Source: a virus. Taken from it: a stretch of DNA of 53,694 nucleotides. The notes beneath the pieces are model-generated. The model was not told the origin of the DNA and did no database searches. It saw nothing but the letters and a program-made list of their open reading frames with translations. The DNA is taken from IMG/VR virus record IMGVR_UViG_3300027736_000062, positions 1-53,694 of that record. One strand, given 5' to 3'. Within the stretch, counting starts at the first letter, position 1. Each line of letters opens with the position of its first letter. Shown in pieces: positions 1 through 8,241 of this stretch. The translations under genes were made by a program, and so were the position numbers.

Positions 1-474
1 CGCACCAGCCGTGGTGATCACCATCAGGCCGTTGGCGCTCAGGTTGGCCAGATTCAGGACTTGGCCAGCTAGAGTGATTGTAGGGTCGCCAGAAACGCCG
101 CTTCCATTGGAAATTGACAGGCCCACGCCAGAAACGGCGATGGAACGGCCTGTAATGGCCGTAGAAGACGTTTTTACCTGAAACCCAGTACCAGAGTTCA
201 CCAGCGACAAAAGAGCGCCTGTGGTCGTTATATTGAAGACGCCCTGAGCGCCGCCGTCAGTGATTGTCAAGCCATTGGTCGCGCCAACGTAGCGGCTGTT
301 AGCTAACTGAGGCGTCTGGGTGACGGTCAGGTAGGTGTAGGGCTGCGACGGAGATGCGGAGATCGCCGCCGTGGTCGTCTGCACCGTGACGCCATTTTGG
401 ACAATAGGAACCGCCTCAGTGCCTGTGATAGCACCAGCGGCTGGCAGTTGGAGTATGGTTACTTGTGCGGACAT
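1..474 (-). CDS. Tail fibre protein, N-terminal part (continues at 53694)
   Basis: This is the first 158 codons of a 760-residue fibre whose remainder lies at 53694-51733. The frame runs off the left edge and is continued exactly by the frame entering at 53694, because the window ends are redundant. The ATG at 474 shares bases with the TAA stop of the upstream gene. The N-terminus (MSAQVTILQLPAAGAITGTE) followed by Thr/Ser/Gly-rich beta sequence resembles the virion-proximal region of many phage fibres. No enzymatic motif is visible. The fibre role is inferred from composition, neighbouring fibre genes and shared modules. Confidence 0.8.
   Translation of the reverse strand, partial: MSAQVTILQLPAAGAITGTEAVPIVQNGVTVQTTTAAISASPSQPYTYLTVTQTPQLANSRYVGATNGLTITDGGAQGVFNITTTGALLSLVNSGTGFQVKTSSTAITGRSIAVSGVGLSISNGSGVSGDPTITLAGQVLNLANLSANGLMVITTAGA
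2..153. repeat. Left copy of the terminal redundancy (matches 53543-53694)
   Basis: Bases 2-153 match 53543-53694 with a constant offset of 53541 and one difference (g at 27, a at 53568). Base 1 also differs from 53542. The reading frame is continuous across the join, which shows that the sequence closes into a circle. The overlap looks like an assembly overlap of a circular or circularly permuted genome rather than a biological direct terminal repeat, because it lies inside a fibre gene. Confidence 0.9.
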
Positions 475-836
475 TATGTGCTCGTATTGTCTGGTGGGTT
501 CGGTGCAATAGTGTCCTTGTTTCCAGTCGAGGTTGGCGTCTGGGTATTACCCTCGGTCGAGATCTGGAACACGTTGGTTTCACCACCCGTGACCAAATAG
601 TTGTCGCCAGCGTTGAGTGGGAGGTCAGGACGTGGAAACCGAATCGTTATCCTTTCGGTTTTACGAGCAGGCAAACGATAGGGGTCGAGCTGATCTGCAC
701 AGCCTTCGTTGCACACGCGGAGGCCGGGGAAGTTTGGATCATTGCGCATCACGGCGTGCGGGCGCTTCATCTTGCAGCGGTCGCATATCGCAATTGCAAT
801 GTCAGAGTAGCCTTCAGTGTCCAGAAAGATGGCCAT
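474..836 (-). CDS. Small virion-region protein with a Cys4 zinc-binding motif
   Basis: 120 residues. Two cysteine pairs, C18-x2-C21 and C42-x3-C46, suggest a small zinc ribbon in the N-terminal half. The C-terminal half is Thr/Asn/Pro-rich and probably unstructured. A GAGGTG ribosome-binding site overlaps the stop codon of the upstream adaptor gene, and the stop codon overlaps the start of the fibre gene, so translation is tightly coupled. The location between the head-tail adaptor and a fibre suggests a minor structural or assembly role, but the function is not recognised. Confidence 0.7.
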   Translation of the reverse strand: MAIFLDTEGYSDIAIAICDRCKMKRPHAVMRNDPNFPGLRVCNEGCADQLDPYRLPARKTERITIRFPRPDLPLNAGDNYLVTGGETNVFQISTEGNTQTPTSTGNKDTIAPNPPDNTST

Positions 837-839
837 CGG

Positions 840-1901
840 TCACCTCGTGTAGACGGAAATGTTGGGCGCAAAGTAGATGGGCGACTTGTCGCGCTCTTCC
901 TCTTCAGCCATGGCAAGGTACTTGTCAGCTTGGCCCTCGAGGTACTGAATACGCGTGGCGTCCACCCCGGGCAGCTCCATGGCCATCCTGTGGGACAGCA
1001 TCATCACCACCGCCTCGTACCAGCGCTGTGGGACCTCCAGCTCTCCGTACAGGTCACCCACGTCCATGATCTGGCGTGAGTACCAAATGGTCATCTGGTA
1101 GAAGGCATTCTGGGGCGTTGGCCAAAGCACGATCTCACTCTGGGGAATCGTGCGATTGAACCAAAACTGGAAAGGCTGGTTGGCCGTGAAGTTCTTGTTA
1201 GGCAGGTTGGTGTAGTCGTCGCGGTTCAGGCGCGACATGGTGATCTCTGTGCTGTTGTTACCGAAATACAACTCGCGCAGGCTCAGGGTGGTCCCGCTGT
1301 AGGCCCGAATGCGGTAGTACGGCACGGTCTGGCCGTTGGCAATGTCGGTCCAGATCCACTCGTTATCAACCACCGTGATAGCCCCAAGATCGACCAAGGT
1401 TGCCCAAGTTACGTTGTCAAGCGAGTATTCGAGGATGAATGATTTAGTGCCGCTGGAGGCAGGCAGGAACCCAATTGAGCCAATAAAAATGGGGTTGGAT
1501 GGGCCAAAGTTGATGGCAAAATTTCCATTTGCAGAGGTTTGAGTGCATACCGTGTCTACATCACCATCGTACAAATTGGCCACTGTGCCGCCCGCGGATG
1601 ATGTGTAGCTGCCGTCAGGGCGGTTCATCCAGCGGTACAGGGCATTGAGCACGTCGTTGCCGCCAAGGGGCAGCAGGTACGTTGCTTTGTCTGCTGTGAA
1701 GCCGTAGACTTTTTTGCTGATAGCCCAATACTGAATGCCAATGTTGATCAAATTGGACAACAGGAAAAACAAAGACTCGCGGGCGCTCAGGACCTGCTCA
1801 GAGGTCAGCTCTTCGGCCAACTTCCCACAGCGACGTGCGCCGTGGTCAATTAACGTTTGCACCGTTACAACGGTCGTACCTGTAGTGCCAGAATATGCCA
1901 T
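840..1901 (-). CDS. Head-to-tail adaptor with an inserted discoidin-like (F5/8 type C) domain
   Basis: 353 residues. The N-terminal ~85 residues are helical and the C-terminal ~135 residues (from about 218) contain the W-P-x-P and E-x-P-x-x-(W/Y)-x-E-A pattern of podovirus gp4/tail-tubular-A-like adaptors, which form a ring under the portal. Between them, residues ~95-217 read as a beta jelly-roll: a VANLYDGDVDTVCTQT segment, then an ILEYSLDNVTWATL segment and a YYRIRAYSG segment, the hallmark layout of F5/8 type C carbohydrate-binding domains. The SD AAGGA lies 6 nt before the ATG. The adaptor role is fairly sure; sugar binding by the insert is inference. Confidence 0.75.
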   Translation of the reverse strand: MAYSGTTGTTVVTVQTLIDHGARRCGKLAEELTSEQVLSARESLFFLLSNLINIGIQYWAISKKVYGFTADKATYLLPLGGNDVLNALYRWMNRPDGSYTSSAGGTVANLYDGDVDTVCTQTSANGNFAINFGPSNPIFIGSIGFLPASSGTKSFILEYSLDNVTWATLVDLGAITVVDNEWIWTDIANGQTVPYYRIRAYSGTTLSLRELYFGNNSTEITMSRLNRDDYTNLPNKNFTANQPFQFWFNRTIPQSEIVLWPTPQNAFYQMTIWYSRQIMDVGDLYGELEVPQRWYEAVVMMLSHRMAMELPGVDATRIQYLEGQADKYLAMAEEEERDKSPIYFAPNISVYTR

Positions 1902-1910
1902 CGTTGTTCC

Positions 1911-2165
1911 TTACCAGCCGGGGCAATCCCACCGCTTCAGCGATGCTTTTGCGCGTGGTGCGTCCCCTTTAGAATGCTCGACCACACCAGACATCCGAGC
2001 GCAAAACGAGTCCTTGCGGGGACCCCCTTTGGGTTGGGGCGCTTTTAGGTGCGAACCAGTCTCTCGATTGTACTTGTCGCGACCCTTTTGGGTAAGCCCC
2101 GCGCCTTTGGCAACGGACAATTTTTCACCGCGACCAACAGCAAGATTGACTTTTTTTTTGCTCAT
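1911..2165 (-). CDS. Small basic phage protein (DUF6321-like)
   Basis: 84 residues, strongly basic, with Lys/Gly/Arg-rich sequence (MSKKKVNLAVGRGEKLSVAK) and two cysteines. It resembles the short DUF6321-type proteins found beside structural genes in many environmental phages; the family assignment is from memory. Its start overlaps the stop of the upstream gene (ATGA, 2162-2165) and its stop lies 9 bp before the adaptor start. The high charge suggests nucleic-acid contact, but no function is established. Confidence 0.7.
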   Translation of the reverse strand: MSKKKVNLAVGRGEKLSVAKGAGLTQKGRDKYNRETGSHLKAPQPKGGPRKDSFCARMSGVVEHSKGDAPRAKASLKRWDCPGW

Positions 2166-2440
2166 TTTACTTTGGCGGTCTTTGCAGACTGCTTAAAGTC
2201 TTGAGCCGTTGGAGCACCCTTGCTGCCAACTCGGCGCATCTTTTCGCCAGATCCTTCAGCGATTCTTTCACGTTTTGCATTGATATTTTCATACAAGCCG
2301 CCGCCTTTCATTTTCTTTGCCTCATCAGCTTTGGTAAATTCCTTACCAACCTTTTGAGAGATGCCAACCTTCTTAGCGAACGCAGGGTTATGTGCGACCG
2401 CCGTCATCAATTTGTGTTGAGCTGGTGACTTGCTTGGCAT
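2162..2440 (-). CDS. Small basic protein conserved in phage structural clusters
   Basis: 92 residues, lysine-rich. The N-terminal segment (MPSKSPAQHKLMTAVAHNPA) is a pattern I have seen in short proteins of environmental podoviruses and siphoviruses, next to capsid or adaptor genes. It contains a KGGGLYEN segment that fits the Gly-Gly motif shared by several other virion proteins here. It lies 2 bp downstream of the preceding gene and overlaps the next by ATGA. A virion or packaging-accessory role is inferred from context only. Confidence 0.7.
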   Translation of the reverse strand: MPSKSPAQHKLMTAVAHNPAFAKKVGISQKVGKEFTKADEAKKMKGGGLYENINAKRERIAEGSGEKMRRVGSKGAPTAQDFKQSAKTAKVK

Positions 2441-2442
2441 GA

Positions 2443-2859
2443 TCAGCCTAAAGGGTTGACGTAGTGTTTGACCATCTCTAGCACCACCGTGTAGGTGTCG
2501 CCAGCGCTTGCATCAAGCGTGGTGAACGTGATAGCCCCGTCAACGCCAGTGCTGGCGTTGTTGGTCAATCCGCCAATTTTGCTGTAGTCTTGCGTGTACG
2601 AGTTGTTCTGTGGGATCGTTTCAATAACCACAGGCGTAGTTGCCTTCCACTTCAACTGCACTTCCATGCCGTGCGTCAACGCAGTGACTTTTGTAATCGT
2701 GACGCGGTCGCAAGCACCGCCAGAACCCGAAGGGGTCAGCGACGCAGGGTTAACCTTGACAACATTGGTCTCACCAGTGCCATCACTGGTGTTTGTAAAT
2801 TTCATAATTGCAACGCGCTCACCATCAAAGAGCGTTTGACTTCCAACTGCATCAGCCAT
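2443..2859 (-). CDS. Putative virion structural protein, beta-rich, 138 aa
   Basis: The protein is Thr/Val/Gly-rich, with alternating hydrophobic pattern and no signal peptide or membrane segment. Its segment MEVQLKWKATTP and its overall size look like a single beta-sandwich domain. It is placed between the Gly-Gly-rich protein gene (with an intervening terminator) and the small basic proteins, within the head region. Capsid decoration or a head-tail joining role is possible. The start codon follows GGAG at a suitable distance. The function is not recognised. Confidence 0.65.
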   Translation of the reverse strand: MADAVGSQTLFDGERVAIMKFTNTSDGTGETNVVKVNPASLTPSGSGGACDRVTITKVTALTHGMEVQLKWKATTPVVIETIPQNNSYTQDYSKIGGLTNNASTGVDGAITFTTLDASAGDTYTVVLEMVKHYVNPLG

Positions 2860-2872
2860 AATTTATCTCCAA

Positions 2873-2896
2873 TTAAAAGCAGGGGCCGAAGCCCCT
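2873..2896 (-). terminator. Rho-independent terminator with a TTCG tetraloop
   Basis: On the minus strand a 6-bp stem AGGGGC / GCCCCT closes a TTCG tetraloop (2881-2896) and is followed by GCTTTTAATT. The UUCG loop closed by C-G is exceptionally stable. It lies between the stop of the Gly-Gly-rich gene (2905) and the start of the next gene (2859). The U tract is short (four), so partial attenuation is more likely than full termination. Confidence 0.65.
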
Positions 2897-2904
2897 ACCT
2901 TGTT

Positions 2905-4173
2905 TTAGCAATTCACAGCTCCACCACGCTTTTTAGCGGGTGACACTGTGACTGACTCTTTGGTCTTTGTGACGCTGTCAGTTTTGGGCATCGAGGAGAA
3001 CAGGTCTTTGGCCACGCTCTTCACTTTACCCATCACCTTGCCGGGGAAGCCACGGATCGACTTGGCCATGGCCATATCGTCCTCGTCAGGCCCCATTGCC
3101 TTGTCGTAAGCACCTTTTGAGAGGTCGACAGTGCCGCCCTCCGCAAGCTTCATACGGCTGGCTGGACCATACTTCTCGTTCGTGTCCATTTTGGCGGCAC
3201 GGAACGCAGGAGCATTCTCAGAGGTAGACATTTTCTGCAAGCGACCTTGTGCGGGCGTTACTTTGCCACCAGCCTTGTAAGTACCAGCGAGTTCGTTGAT
3301 TCTTACGGGCTTGGAGGCGGGCTTGCGACCTTGAGGCATCGCGACGGGACGACCTGAATTAACAGTTCCGCCCGCCGCGTAGGCTTTTTTTGTGGAACCG
3401 CCTTTTTTGTACATGGCGTCACCCATCATGCCTTCGCCCATCATGCCGCCGTCCATCATGCCTTTGACCTTGCCGCCTTTTTTGTAGCCGCCGCCGTTTG
3501 ACTTGGCAACACCACCAGTAGCAAAGCCACCGCCATTGCCCAGCTTCACTCCACCAGTTTTGGCGGGTGAATGGTCAGGCTTGGCCGTGTCCATCTTGGT
3601 GTTGCGATATTCGCCGCCTTGGTCTTCGGTGTTGATGATGCCGTCGCCAGCAACCCCACCTTTGGCCATCTTGACGTCACCGCCTTTTTTGTAGCCGCCT
3701 TGGCCATTGACAACGCCGCCAGTGGCCATCTTGCCGCCCTTTTTGAGCTTCAATGAAGTGCCTTTGCCGCCTTTGTGCTCTTGCATGTCGTGCTGCTTGA
3801 AAGCCTTTTTGATCATGGCCTTGTCTTGCGCCATGTCCATCTTGCCGCCTTCAGCCTTGCCGCCTTTTTTCATTGCAGGCATACCCATAGGGGCCTGCAT
3901 TTGAGCAGCGCCGCCGATTGGGCCAGCAGGGCCAGCACCAGCGGGCATGCCCTTCATGGCGCGGCGACGCATAGCCAGCGAAGGCTTCATGGGAGCGCCA
4001 GCCATCGGCATGCCGCCACGGGCAGGCATCGCAGGAGGGATGTCAGCAGCGCTCATGGGCGAACCCATCATGCCACCGTCAGCCTTCTTGGCCACCTTGC
4101 CGCCTTTTTTGAGCTTCAGTTCAACTGAAGGCTCAGTGGTCTCCATTTTGACCATTGGTTTAAATTGACCCAT
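2905..4173 (-). CDS. Gly-Gly/Lys/Met-rich low-complexity virion-region protein
   Basis: 422 residues from the ATG at 4173, chosen because AAGGAG lies 6 nt upstream; a longer frame exists but has no such site. About 25 Gly-Gly pairs occur, mostly in the form hydrophobic-(A/K)-x-GG-x-(V/M), for example YKKGGDV, MAKGGVA, YAAGGTV, LAEGGTV and the C-terminal KKRGGAVNC. The sequence is also rich in Lys and Met, with long stretches unlikely to fold. It sits two genes below the major capsid gene. The same short motif recurs in at least three other proteins here. Candidate roles are a scaffold-like, processing or nucleic-acid-associated protein; none is proven. Confidence 0.75.
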   Translation of the reverse strand: MGQFKPMVKMETTEPSVELKLKKGGKVAKKADGGMMGSPMSAADIPPAMPARGGMPMAGAPMKPSLAMRRRAMKGMPAGAGPAGPIGGAAQMQAPMGMPAMKKGGKAEGGKMDMAQDKAMIKKAFKQHDMQEHKGGKGTSLKLKKGGKMATGGVVNGQGGYKKGGDVKMAKGGVAGDGIINTEDQGGEYRNTKMDTAKPDHSPAKTGGVKLGNGGGFATGGVAKSNGGGYKKGGKVKGMMDGGMMGEGMMGDAMYKKGGSTKKAYAAGGTVNSGRPVAMPQGRKPASKPVRINELAGTYKAGGKVTPAQGRLQKMSTSENAPAFRAAKMDTNEKYGPASRMKLAEGGTVDLSKGAYDKAMGPDEDDMAMAKSIRGFPGKVMGKVKSVAKDLFSSMPKTDSVTKTKESVTVSPAKKRGGAVNC

Positions 4174-4183
4174 GTCGTTCTCC

Positions 4184-5161
4184 TTATGCTTGTGTGACGC
4201 CGAGAGCGCCAACACGGGTTGCATTTGGGCCTACCGCAATTGCAGGCAGGGCGATTCCCATTACGAGACGTTTGATACCGTCACAGGCCGATGAGGGCAG
4301 GTAAGTGCCCCTTACGTCACCAGTTGTGGTGGTTGCTGTAGCAGTGGCGGCAACAGTCATAGTGCCAGCATCTTCAGCCAAAGTATTGTCCCAACCAGCG
4401 CGGGTAACGTAACCTCGATCAGTGATGCGCAATGGTGCACCCAAGATGTCGGTTGTACCTACCGCAACAGTTACCACACTTCCGCCAGAAGCAGTGACAC
4501 TAGAGATCTGGTAGAAGGCTTTTTTACCGTTGACAGTTGTTGATGCCACTGTTCCTGTTGCAATTACTTCGCTCATGGCTTGACCGTAGTAGTCGTAGCC
4601 AGAAACAGTAATGTTGACAGAAGTCGGAGTACCAGCACCTGTGGTTGTAGAAACCGCACGAGGGCAGTCAAGCTGCAAGCCTGTTGCGCCGCCTTGAATT
4701 GTGGCGGATGTAACACCAGCACCTGCGGCCAGCGTGAGCGTGGTGGCAGTTGTGATAACAGCGGCAACAATGTTGGTTGTCAACTTAGCCTGTGGTACGG
4801 CGTCCCAAATATAAACACGACCTAAAGGGCCAACACCTACGCTCATTGGGGACGGGTTTTGCAACAAAGCATTACCAGAACCAACGATGGTGGCGCTTGC
4901 TACGGTTTGCGAGGCGCTTACGGTGTAAGTTCCTACACCACCTGTGCCTGTACCAAAAGCGGTAATGTAAGTTCCATTGGTAAGGGACGTTGAGCTGTCA
5001 ATAAACATACCCACAGCAATTGGGTCACCAGAAAGCAAGGCGGTGACGGTCAATGTGGTGGTAGCGATTGAGCCAGTGAAAGTTGAAACAGCAGGGTACT
5101 GGTCCATACCTTGAACGGTAAGGGCGGAACCCAGAAAAAGATCATCTGAAAATTGAGGCAT
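4184..5161 (-). CDS. Putative capsid decoration or head-fibre protein with an inserted beta module
   Basis: 325 residues from the ATG at 5161, which has AAGGAG 6 nt upstream; an upstream in-frame ATG at 5188 lacks one. The protein is Thr/Val/Ala/Gly-rich. Residues ~25-95 form a self-contained module ([16 protein letters not shown], then [20 protein letters not shown]) of a kind that occurs as a mobile insertion in many environmental phage structural proteins. The remainder contains [17 protein letters not shown] and a C-terminal [12 protein letters not shown] segment. It is the first gene below the major capsid gene, separated by a strong terminator. A virion surface role is inferred. Confidence 0.7.
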   Translation of the reverse strand: MPQFSDDLFLGSALTVQGMDQYPAVSTFTGSIATTTLTVTALLSGDPIAVGMFIDSSTSLTNGTYITAFGTGTGGVGTYTVSASQTVASATIVGSGNALLQNPSPMSVGVGPLGRVYIWDAVPQAKLTTNIVAAVITTATTLTLAAGAGVTSATIQGGATGLQLDCPRAVSTTTGAGTPTSVNITVSGYDYYGQAMSEVIATGTVASTTVNGKKAFYQISSVTASGGSVVTVAVGTTDILGAPLRITDRGYVTRAGWDNTLAEDAGTMTVAATATATTTTGDVRGTYLPSSACDGIKRLVMGIALPAIAVGPNATRVGALGVTQA

Positions 5162-5193
5162 GGTCTGCTCCTTGAAAAGTTTGACCAAACATT

Positions 5194-5225
5194 AAAAAAA
5201 GGGGCGGGTTTTTTACTCCCGCCCC
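5194..5225 (-). terminator. Strong rho-independent terminator after the major capsid gene
   Basis: On the minus strand a perfect 8-bp GC stem (GGGGCGGG at 5225-5218 pairing with CCCGCCCC at 5208-5201) closes a 9-nt A-rich loop and is followed by seven T residues (5200-5194). It starts 8 bp beyond the major capsid stop codon and ends 32 bp before the next start. Placing such a terminator after the capsid gene would raise capsid mRNA relative to downstream genes by limiting readthrough and stabilising the 3' end. Confidence 0.9.
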
Positions 5226-5233
5226 GCTTGGCT

Positions 5234-6148
5234 TTACATGCCGGGTGTACCGTACATTGCACGCGGGTCGGTGAACCCGGGGATGTAACGCTCGGTAGCC
5301 TTGTAGCGCATGGAGTCGGTTTCAAAATCGCCTTCCATGGTCTTTTCCAGCTTGCGACGCATCAAGAGCTTCATGCCCTCGGGAGCGTCGGTTTGTACCC
5401 AGAATGCTGTAGGGCTGGTTAAGCGGCTGATAACAGCAGCGCCTTCATCCAACAAGCCAATTGACTTGACAGGGTTCAGGTCGTTGTTTGCTGTACCAGA
5501 GCGCAGGACGCTCTTTAGCAGAACTTCGGCTTGGAAGACGTTGCCGGGGGCCACCACCAATTGGCGGGGCACAAGGCGGATCTTCTTGCCGTTGTTGTCA
5601 ACAGCTTGACGGATCTGGATCAACATCTGTTCCAAAGAAGTCTGGGACAGGTTGGCCGCAGTGGTCAACTGGTTGCTGAAAGTACCGTTCACGATGGGGT
5701 GGGCAGTGTTAATCAAAGACACGCCGTCGCCACCGGGGTAGCTGCTGTTGAACGCACGATTCAAGATGTTCGCGCACAGGGTCTCTTTTGTCTCGATCAG
5801 AGACTGAGCCAAGTGACGAGCATAAACCTGACCGATACGGATGTGGTCGCCGTCTTCAACCAACACTTTGGTCAACGCGAAGGCCAAGCCATACACGTTG
5901 TACACATAGCGTTGCAAGAAGAGCACGCCGCCCTGTTGATAGCTGACAGGAGTACCGTCAGGCAACTGGGGAGCCGCGCCAAAACCGTACAGGACGGGTT
6001 CTTCGTGGTAGTTACGGGGAATACCGTCTTGCTCGCGGAACACACGGCTCCACTCGTCGGTACGTTGGTCATAGACTCCGTCGAAGCATTCGTTGAGGAT
6101 AGGTTCAACAATACTTCTAAAGTCCGTACTGCGCATTGGTGCTGCCAT
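5234..6148 (-). CDS. Major capsid protein (HK97-like fold)
   Basis: 304 residues. The N-terminus MAAPMRSTDFRSIVEPILNE, the central VPRQLVVAPGNVFQAEVLL segment and the C-terminal TDAPEGMKLLMRRKLEKTME plus MRYKATERYIPGFTDPRAMY are characteristic of Mu-gpT-like/HK97-fold major head proteins of environmental phages. The length is normal for this group. There is no N-terminal delta domain, so scaffolding is presumably separate (see the acidic protein at 7303-8241). Position downstream of portal and scaffold and upstream of a strong terminator fits the most abundant virion protein. Confidence 0.9.
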   Translation of the reverse strand: MAAPMRSTDFRSIVEPILNECFDGVYDQRTDEWSRVFREQDGIPRNYHEEPVLYGFGAAPQLPDGTPVSYQQGGVLFLQRYVYNVYGLAFALTKVLVEDGDHIRIGQVYARHLAQSLIETKETLCANILNRAFNSSYPGGDGVSLINTAHPIVNGTFSNQLTTAANLSQTSLEQMLIQIRQAVDNNGKKIRLVPRQLVVAPGNVFQAEVLLKSVLRSGTANNDLNPVKSIGLLDEGAAVISRLTSPTAFWVQTDAPEGMKLLMRRKLEKTMEGDFETDSMRYKATERYIPGFTDPRAMYGTPGM

Positions 6149-6159
6149 TTTATTGCTCC

Positions 6160-6732
6160 TTAGATAGCGTTAATGGTAGCAACGTACTGGCTACGGGCGA
6201 CTTGCACCTGAACCACTGTATACGCATCGCCCCAAGCGTTGTCAACGCCGTTATACAAACCAATGATCCGCAGATCACCGACGTTACCCGAACCCACCAG
6301 TGAGGTTGAGATCATGCACTGTGACAAGCCTGTGGTCGTGGAACCAGCAGTAATGCTTGCAAAGTTGGCTTGATCGCCGATTGAGGTTTGCGCTAGGCTA
6401 CCGTTAGCCTGAATGTCGTACACGATATTCGGGTCAGAGTAGTAGTAGGTCACTTCAGAGCCAGTTTGGTAGGCGGTGTTGGCCACCCACTGATTGCTGA
6501 CCAGACGACGGCCCGTAGTATCAGTATACTCATGACCAGCAAAAGCACCTTGGAAGGCGCTGCCAGCAGTAGCAGCAATGATGTTTCCAGACGTATCAAG
6601 GGCCACAGGTTGGCCCTTCAAAATTCCGGTTGAATAACCGGAGGCAATACCGCCAGCGAGCGCCACAGCGCGATCCAGACCCGATGGGTGGAACGAAGGA
6701 CGCAGGCCGAACGGAGCAGAGGTTGCACTCAT
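6160..6732 (-). CDS. Virion structural protein, probable capsid decoration protein
   Basis: 190 residues. The N-terminus (MSATSAPFGLRPSFHPSG) and the segment GILKGQPVALDTSGNIIAAT, followed by AFAGHEYTDTTGRR, are typical of a protein found immediately upstream of the major capsid gene in environmental phages. It is Gly/Thr/Ser-rich and beta-predicted, with no membrane segment. The start has the SD AAGGAG 6 nt upstream. It is 11 bp from the capsid gene and is probably co-translated with it. Decoration of the capsid lattice is the likeliest role, by analogy and position. Confidence 0.75.
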   Translation of the reverse strand: MSATSAPFGLRPSFHPSGLDRAVALAGGIASGYSTGILKGQPVALDTSGNIIAATAGSAFQGAFAGHEYTDTTGRRLVSNQWVANTAYQTGSEVTYYYSDPNIVYDIQANGSLAQTSIGDQANFASITAGSTTTGLSQCMISTSLVGSGNVGDLRIIGLYNGVDNAWGDAYTVVQVQVARSQYVATINAI

Positions 6733-6754
6733 AATTAACTCCTTTGTTAAGTCC

Positions 6755-7297
6755 TCACCCGTGGAATACGGGAGTTTGGACGTTTCGGTTCAAATTGCCA
6801 AAGCCTTCGCCTTCAACACTTCCCAGACTTCTGCCTGAGCTATCGCGGTTTCCTTGAAGCTGCTCAACTTGGACCTGAACTTTGTCAGACTCCTCATTGG
6901 GCGCGTCATGGTGCATTTGAGTCATGACCTCCTGATAAACCTCCATTGGAAGCTTGTACAGGCGCATCTCATTGCACGCGATAAAACCAATGTCTTCGCC
7001 AGCCTTTACGCGGTAATTGTCGAACCCGGGTAACTCATCCGCTCTCACGGGAACATACCCCAGTCGCATCCGCTTATCAATACTGTCGTAGCCGTTGGTG
7101 GTTGATAACCAGCAAAGATGCCATCCCGGAATTTCCGGAACCTTCGGCAGCGCACTTTGTGTCCATTCATCGCTCCACATCTTGCGACGTTCCTGCTTTG
7201 AAATGAACGCCTCTTCTGGGGCAGCGCGTGACAAATCTTGTGAAGATCGGCTTTCACGGCCACCTGCGTTGAGGGTTTTTTTGAGACGAGAATCCAT
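6755..7297 (-). CDS. Conserved head-region protein of unknown function
   Basis: 180 residues. It has a charged N-terminus, a central folded part with WHLCWLSTTNGYDSIDKRMR and LGYVPVRADELPGF, and an acidic, Gln/Gly-rich C-terminal tail. It lies between the scaffold candidate (5 bp downstream of it) and the decoration protein. This order suggests an assembly or minor head protein. No catalytic motif was seen. Confidence 0.7.
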   Translation of the reverse strand: MDSRLKKTLNAGGRESRSSQDLSRAAPEEAFISKQERRKMWSDEWTQSALPKVPEIPGWHLCWLSTTNGYDSIDKRMRLGYVPVRADELPGFDNYRVKAGEDIGFIACNEMRLYKLPMEVYQEVMTQMHHDAPNEESDKVQVQVEQLQGNRDSSGRSLGSVEGEGFGNLNRNVQTPVFHG

Positions 7298-7302
7298 AAT
7301 GT

Positions 7303-8241
7303 TTAGCTCCTTCTGTTGCGTGCTTCAATAGCGTATCGTTTGATCATCTTGTTGCGTTTTTCTGGGTCATCCCAAAAACCTGCATCCTTCATTGCTCGGA
7401 CCTGTTCAGGTTCCAAAACAAATTGGTTGCCATTAACGCGACCAGACGATTCACGACTCGATCCTGTAACCACACTTCGGGGACTCCTTCTGGAAGGCTC
7501 GTCAGTGTTTCTAGTATAACGGTGTGGTAGCCGTTTTTGCAAGCGGTTGTCAAGCTCGTCCCAATAATCTTGGGTGGCAGGGTCCCAGCCCTCGGCAACC
7601 AGACGGTTGTCAATGACCTTGGCGATCTGAGTATCCTCATCTCCAGCCTCTGGGTCATACCAAGAGTTGCGCTCCATCCAGCCGTTGGCCAAGCGAACAA
7701 GCTTTGGATTGGCTGGCGCTGACTCCTGCGAGCTGGCGCGGGAGACCTGCTCCTTGTAGCTGTGCATGGCCTCCAGCTTGCGTCGGCTGTCGTACCAAAG
7801 CTCTTGGGCCTTGGTGAACGCCGAGCCGTCAGAGTTGTCCGTCGCCTCCTGCATTTTCTGCTGGGCGTACCGCAGACGGTACTCCTCGTCCTCCATGGCC
7901 TTGTCGTAACGGGCCATGTCCGCGCCCTGCGTCTTGCGCTCCAAAACGGCAAGGCGGTCCTGCATTTCCTGATTCTGACGACGCAGCAAGATCAGGTTTT
8001 GGTCCTTCTCCTCGTTGGTGCGCTTGATGTAGTCCTTCTTGGCGCGGCGGCGGTTGCGCCTTGCCTCTCGGACTGCATCAGTGTCGTCAGGGTGGTCGAC
8101 ATCACCGTCGTTGTCCTGATGAGTTTCAGACCCGTCACTTGCGTGGTCAGACATATGGTCTGGCAAATCCACCGTGACGGAGCCGTCTTTTTCCTCAACG
8201 ACGTTGAGATCTTCAATCTTTTCTTTGGCTTCAGTGCTCAT
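7303..8241 (-). CDS. Acidic coiled-coil protein, scaffolding candidate
   Basis: 312 residues. The first ~60 residues are very acidic (repeated DD/ED/DHPDD), followed by a basic patch (REARRNRRRAKKDYIKR) and long heptad-like helices (ILLRRQNQEMQDRLAVLERK). The C-terminal part is charged and ends in a basic helix. This charge distribution, together with its location between portal and major capsid genes, matches phage scaffolding proteins, which direct prohead assembly and then leave. The start overlaps the co-chaperonin stop by ATGA. There is no sequence-level identification beyond that. Confidence 0.7.
   Translation of the reverse strand: MSTEAKEKIEDLNVVEEKDGSVTVDLPDHMSDHASDGSETHQDNDGDVDHPDDTDAVREARRNRRRAKKDYIKRTNEEKDQNLILLRRQNQEMQDRLAVLERKTQGADMARYDKAMEDEEYRLRYAQQKMQEATDNSDGSAFTKAQELWYDSRRKLEAMHSYKEQVSRASSQESAPANPKLVRLANGWMERNSWYDPEAGDEDTQIAKVIDNRLVAEGWDPATQDYWDELDNRLQKRLPHRYTRNTDEPSRRSPRSVVTGSSRESSGRVNGNQFVLEPEQVRAMKDAGFWDDPEKRNKMIKRYAIEARNRRS

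Noticed and set aside
1-153. Biological direct terminal repeat
   Set aside because: The redundancy is inside a coding gene, is of assembly-overlap size and contains a mismatch, so it fits circular closure better.
2905-4224. Longer start at 4224 for the Gly-Gly-rich protein
   Set aside because: The ATG at 4173 has AAGGAG at the right distance. The extra 17 residues overlap the preceding gene and lack a site.
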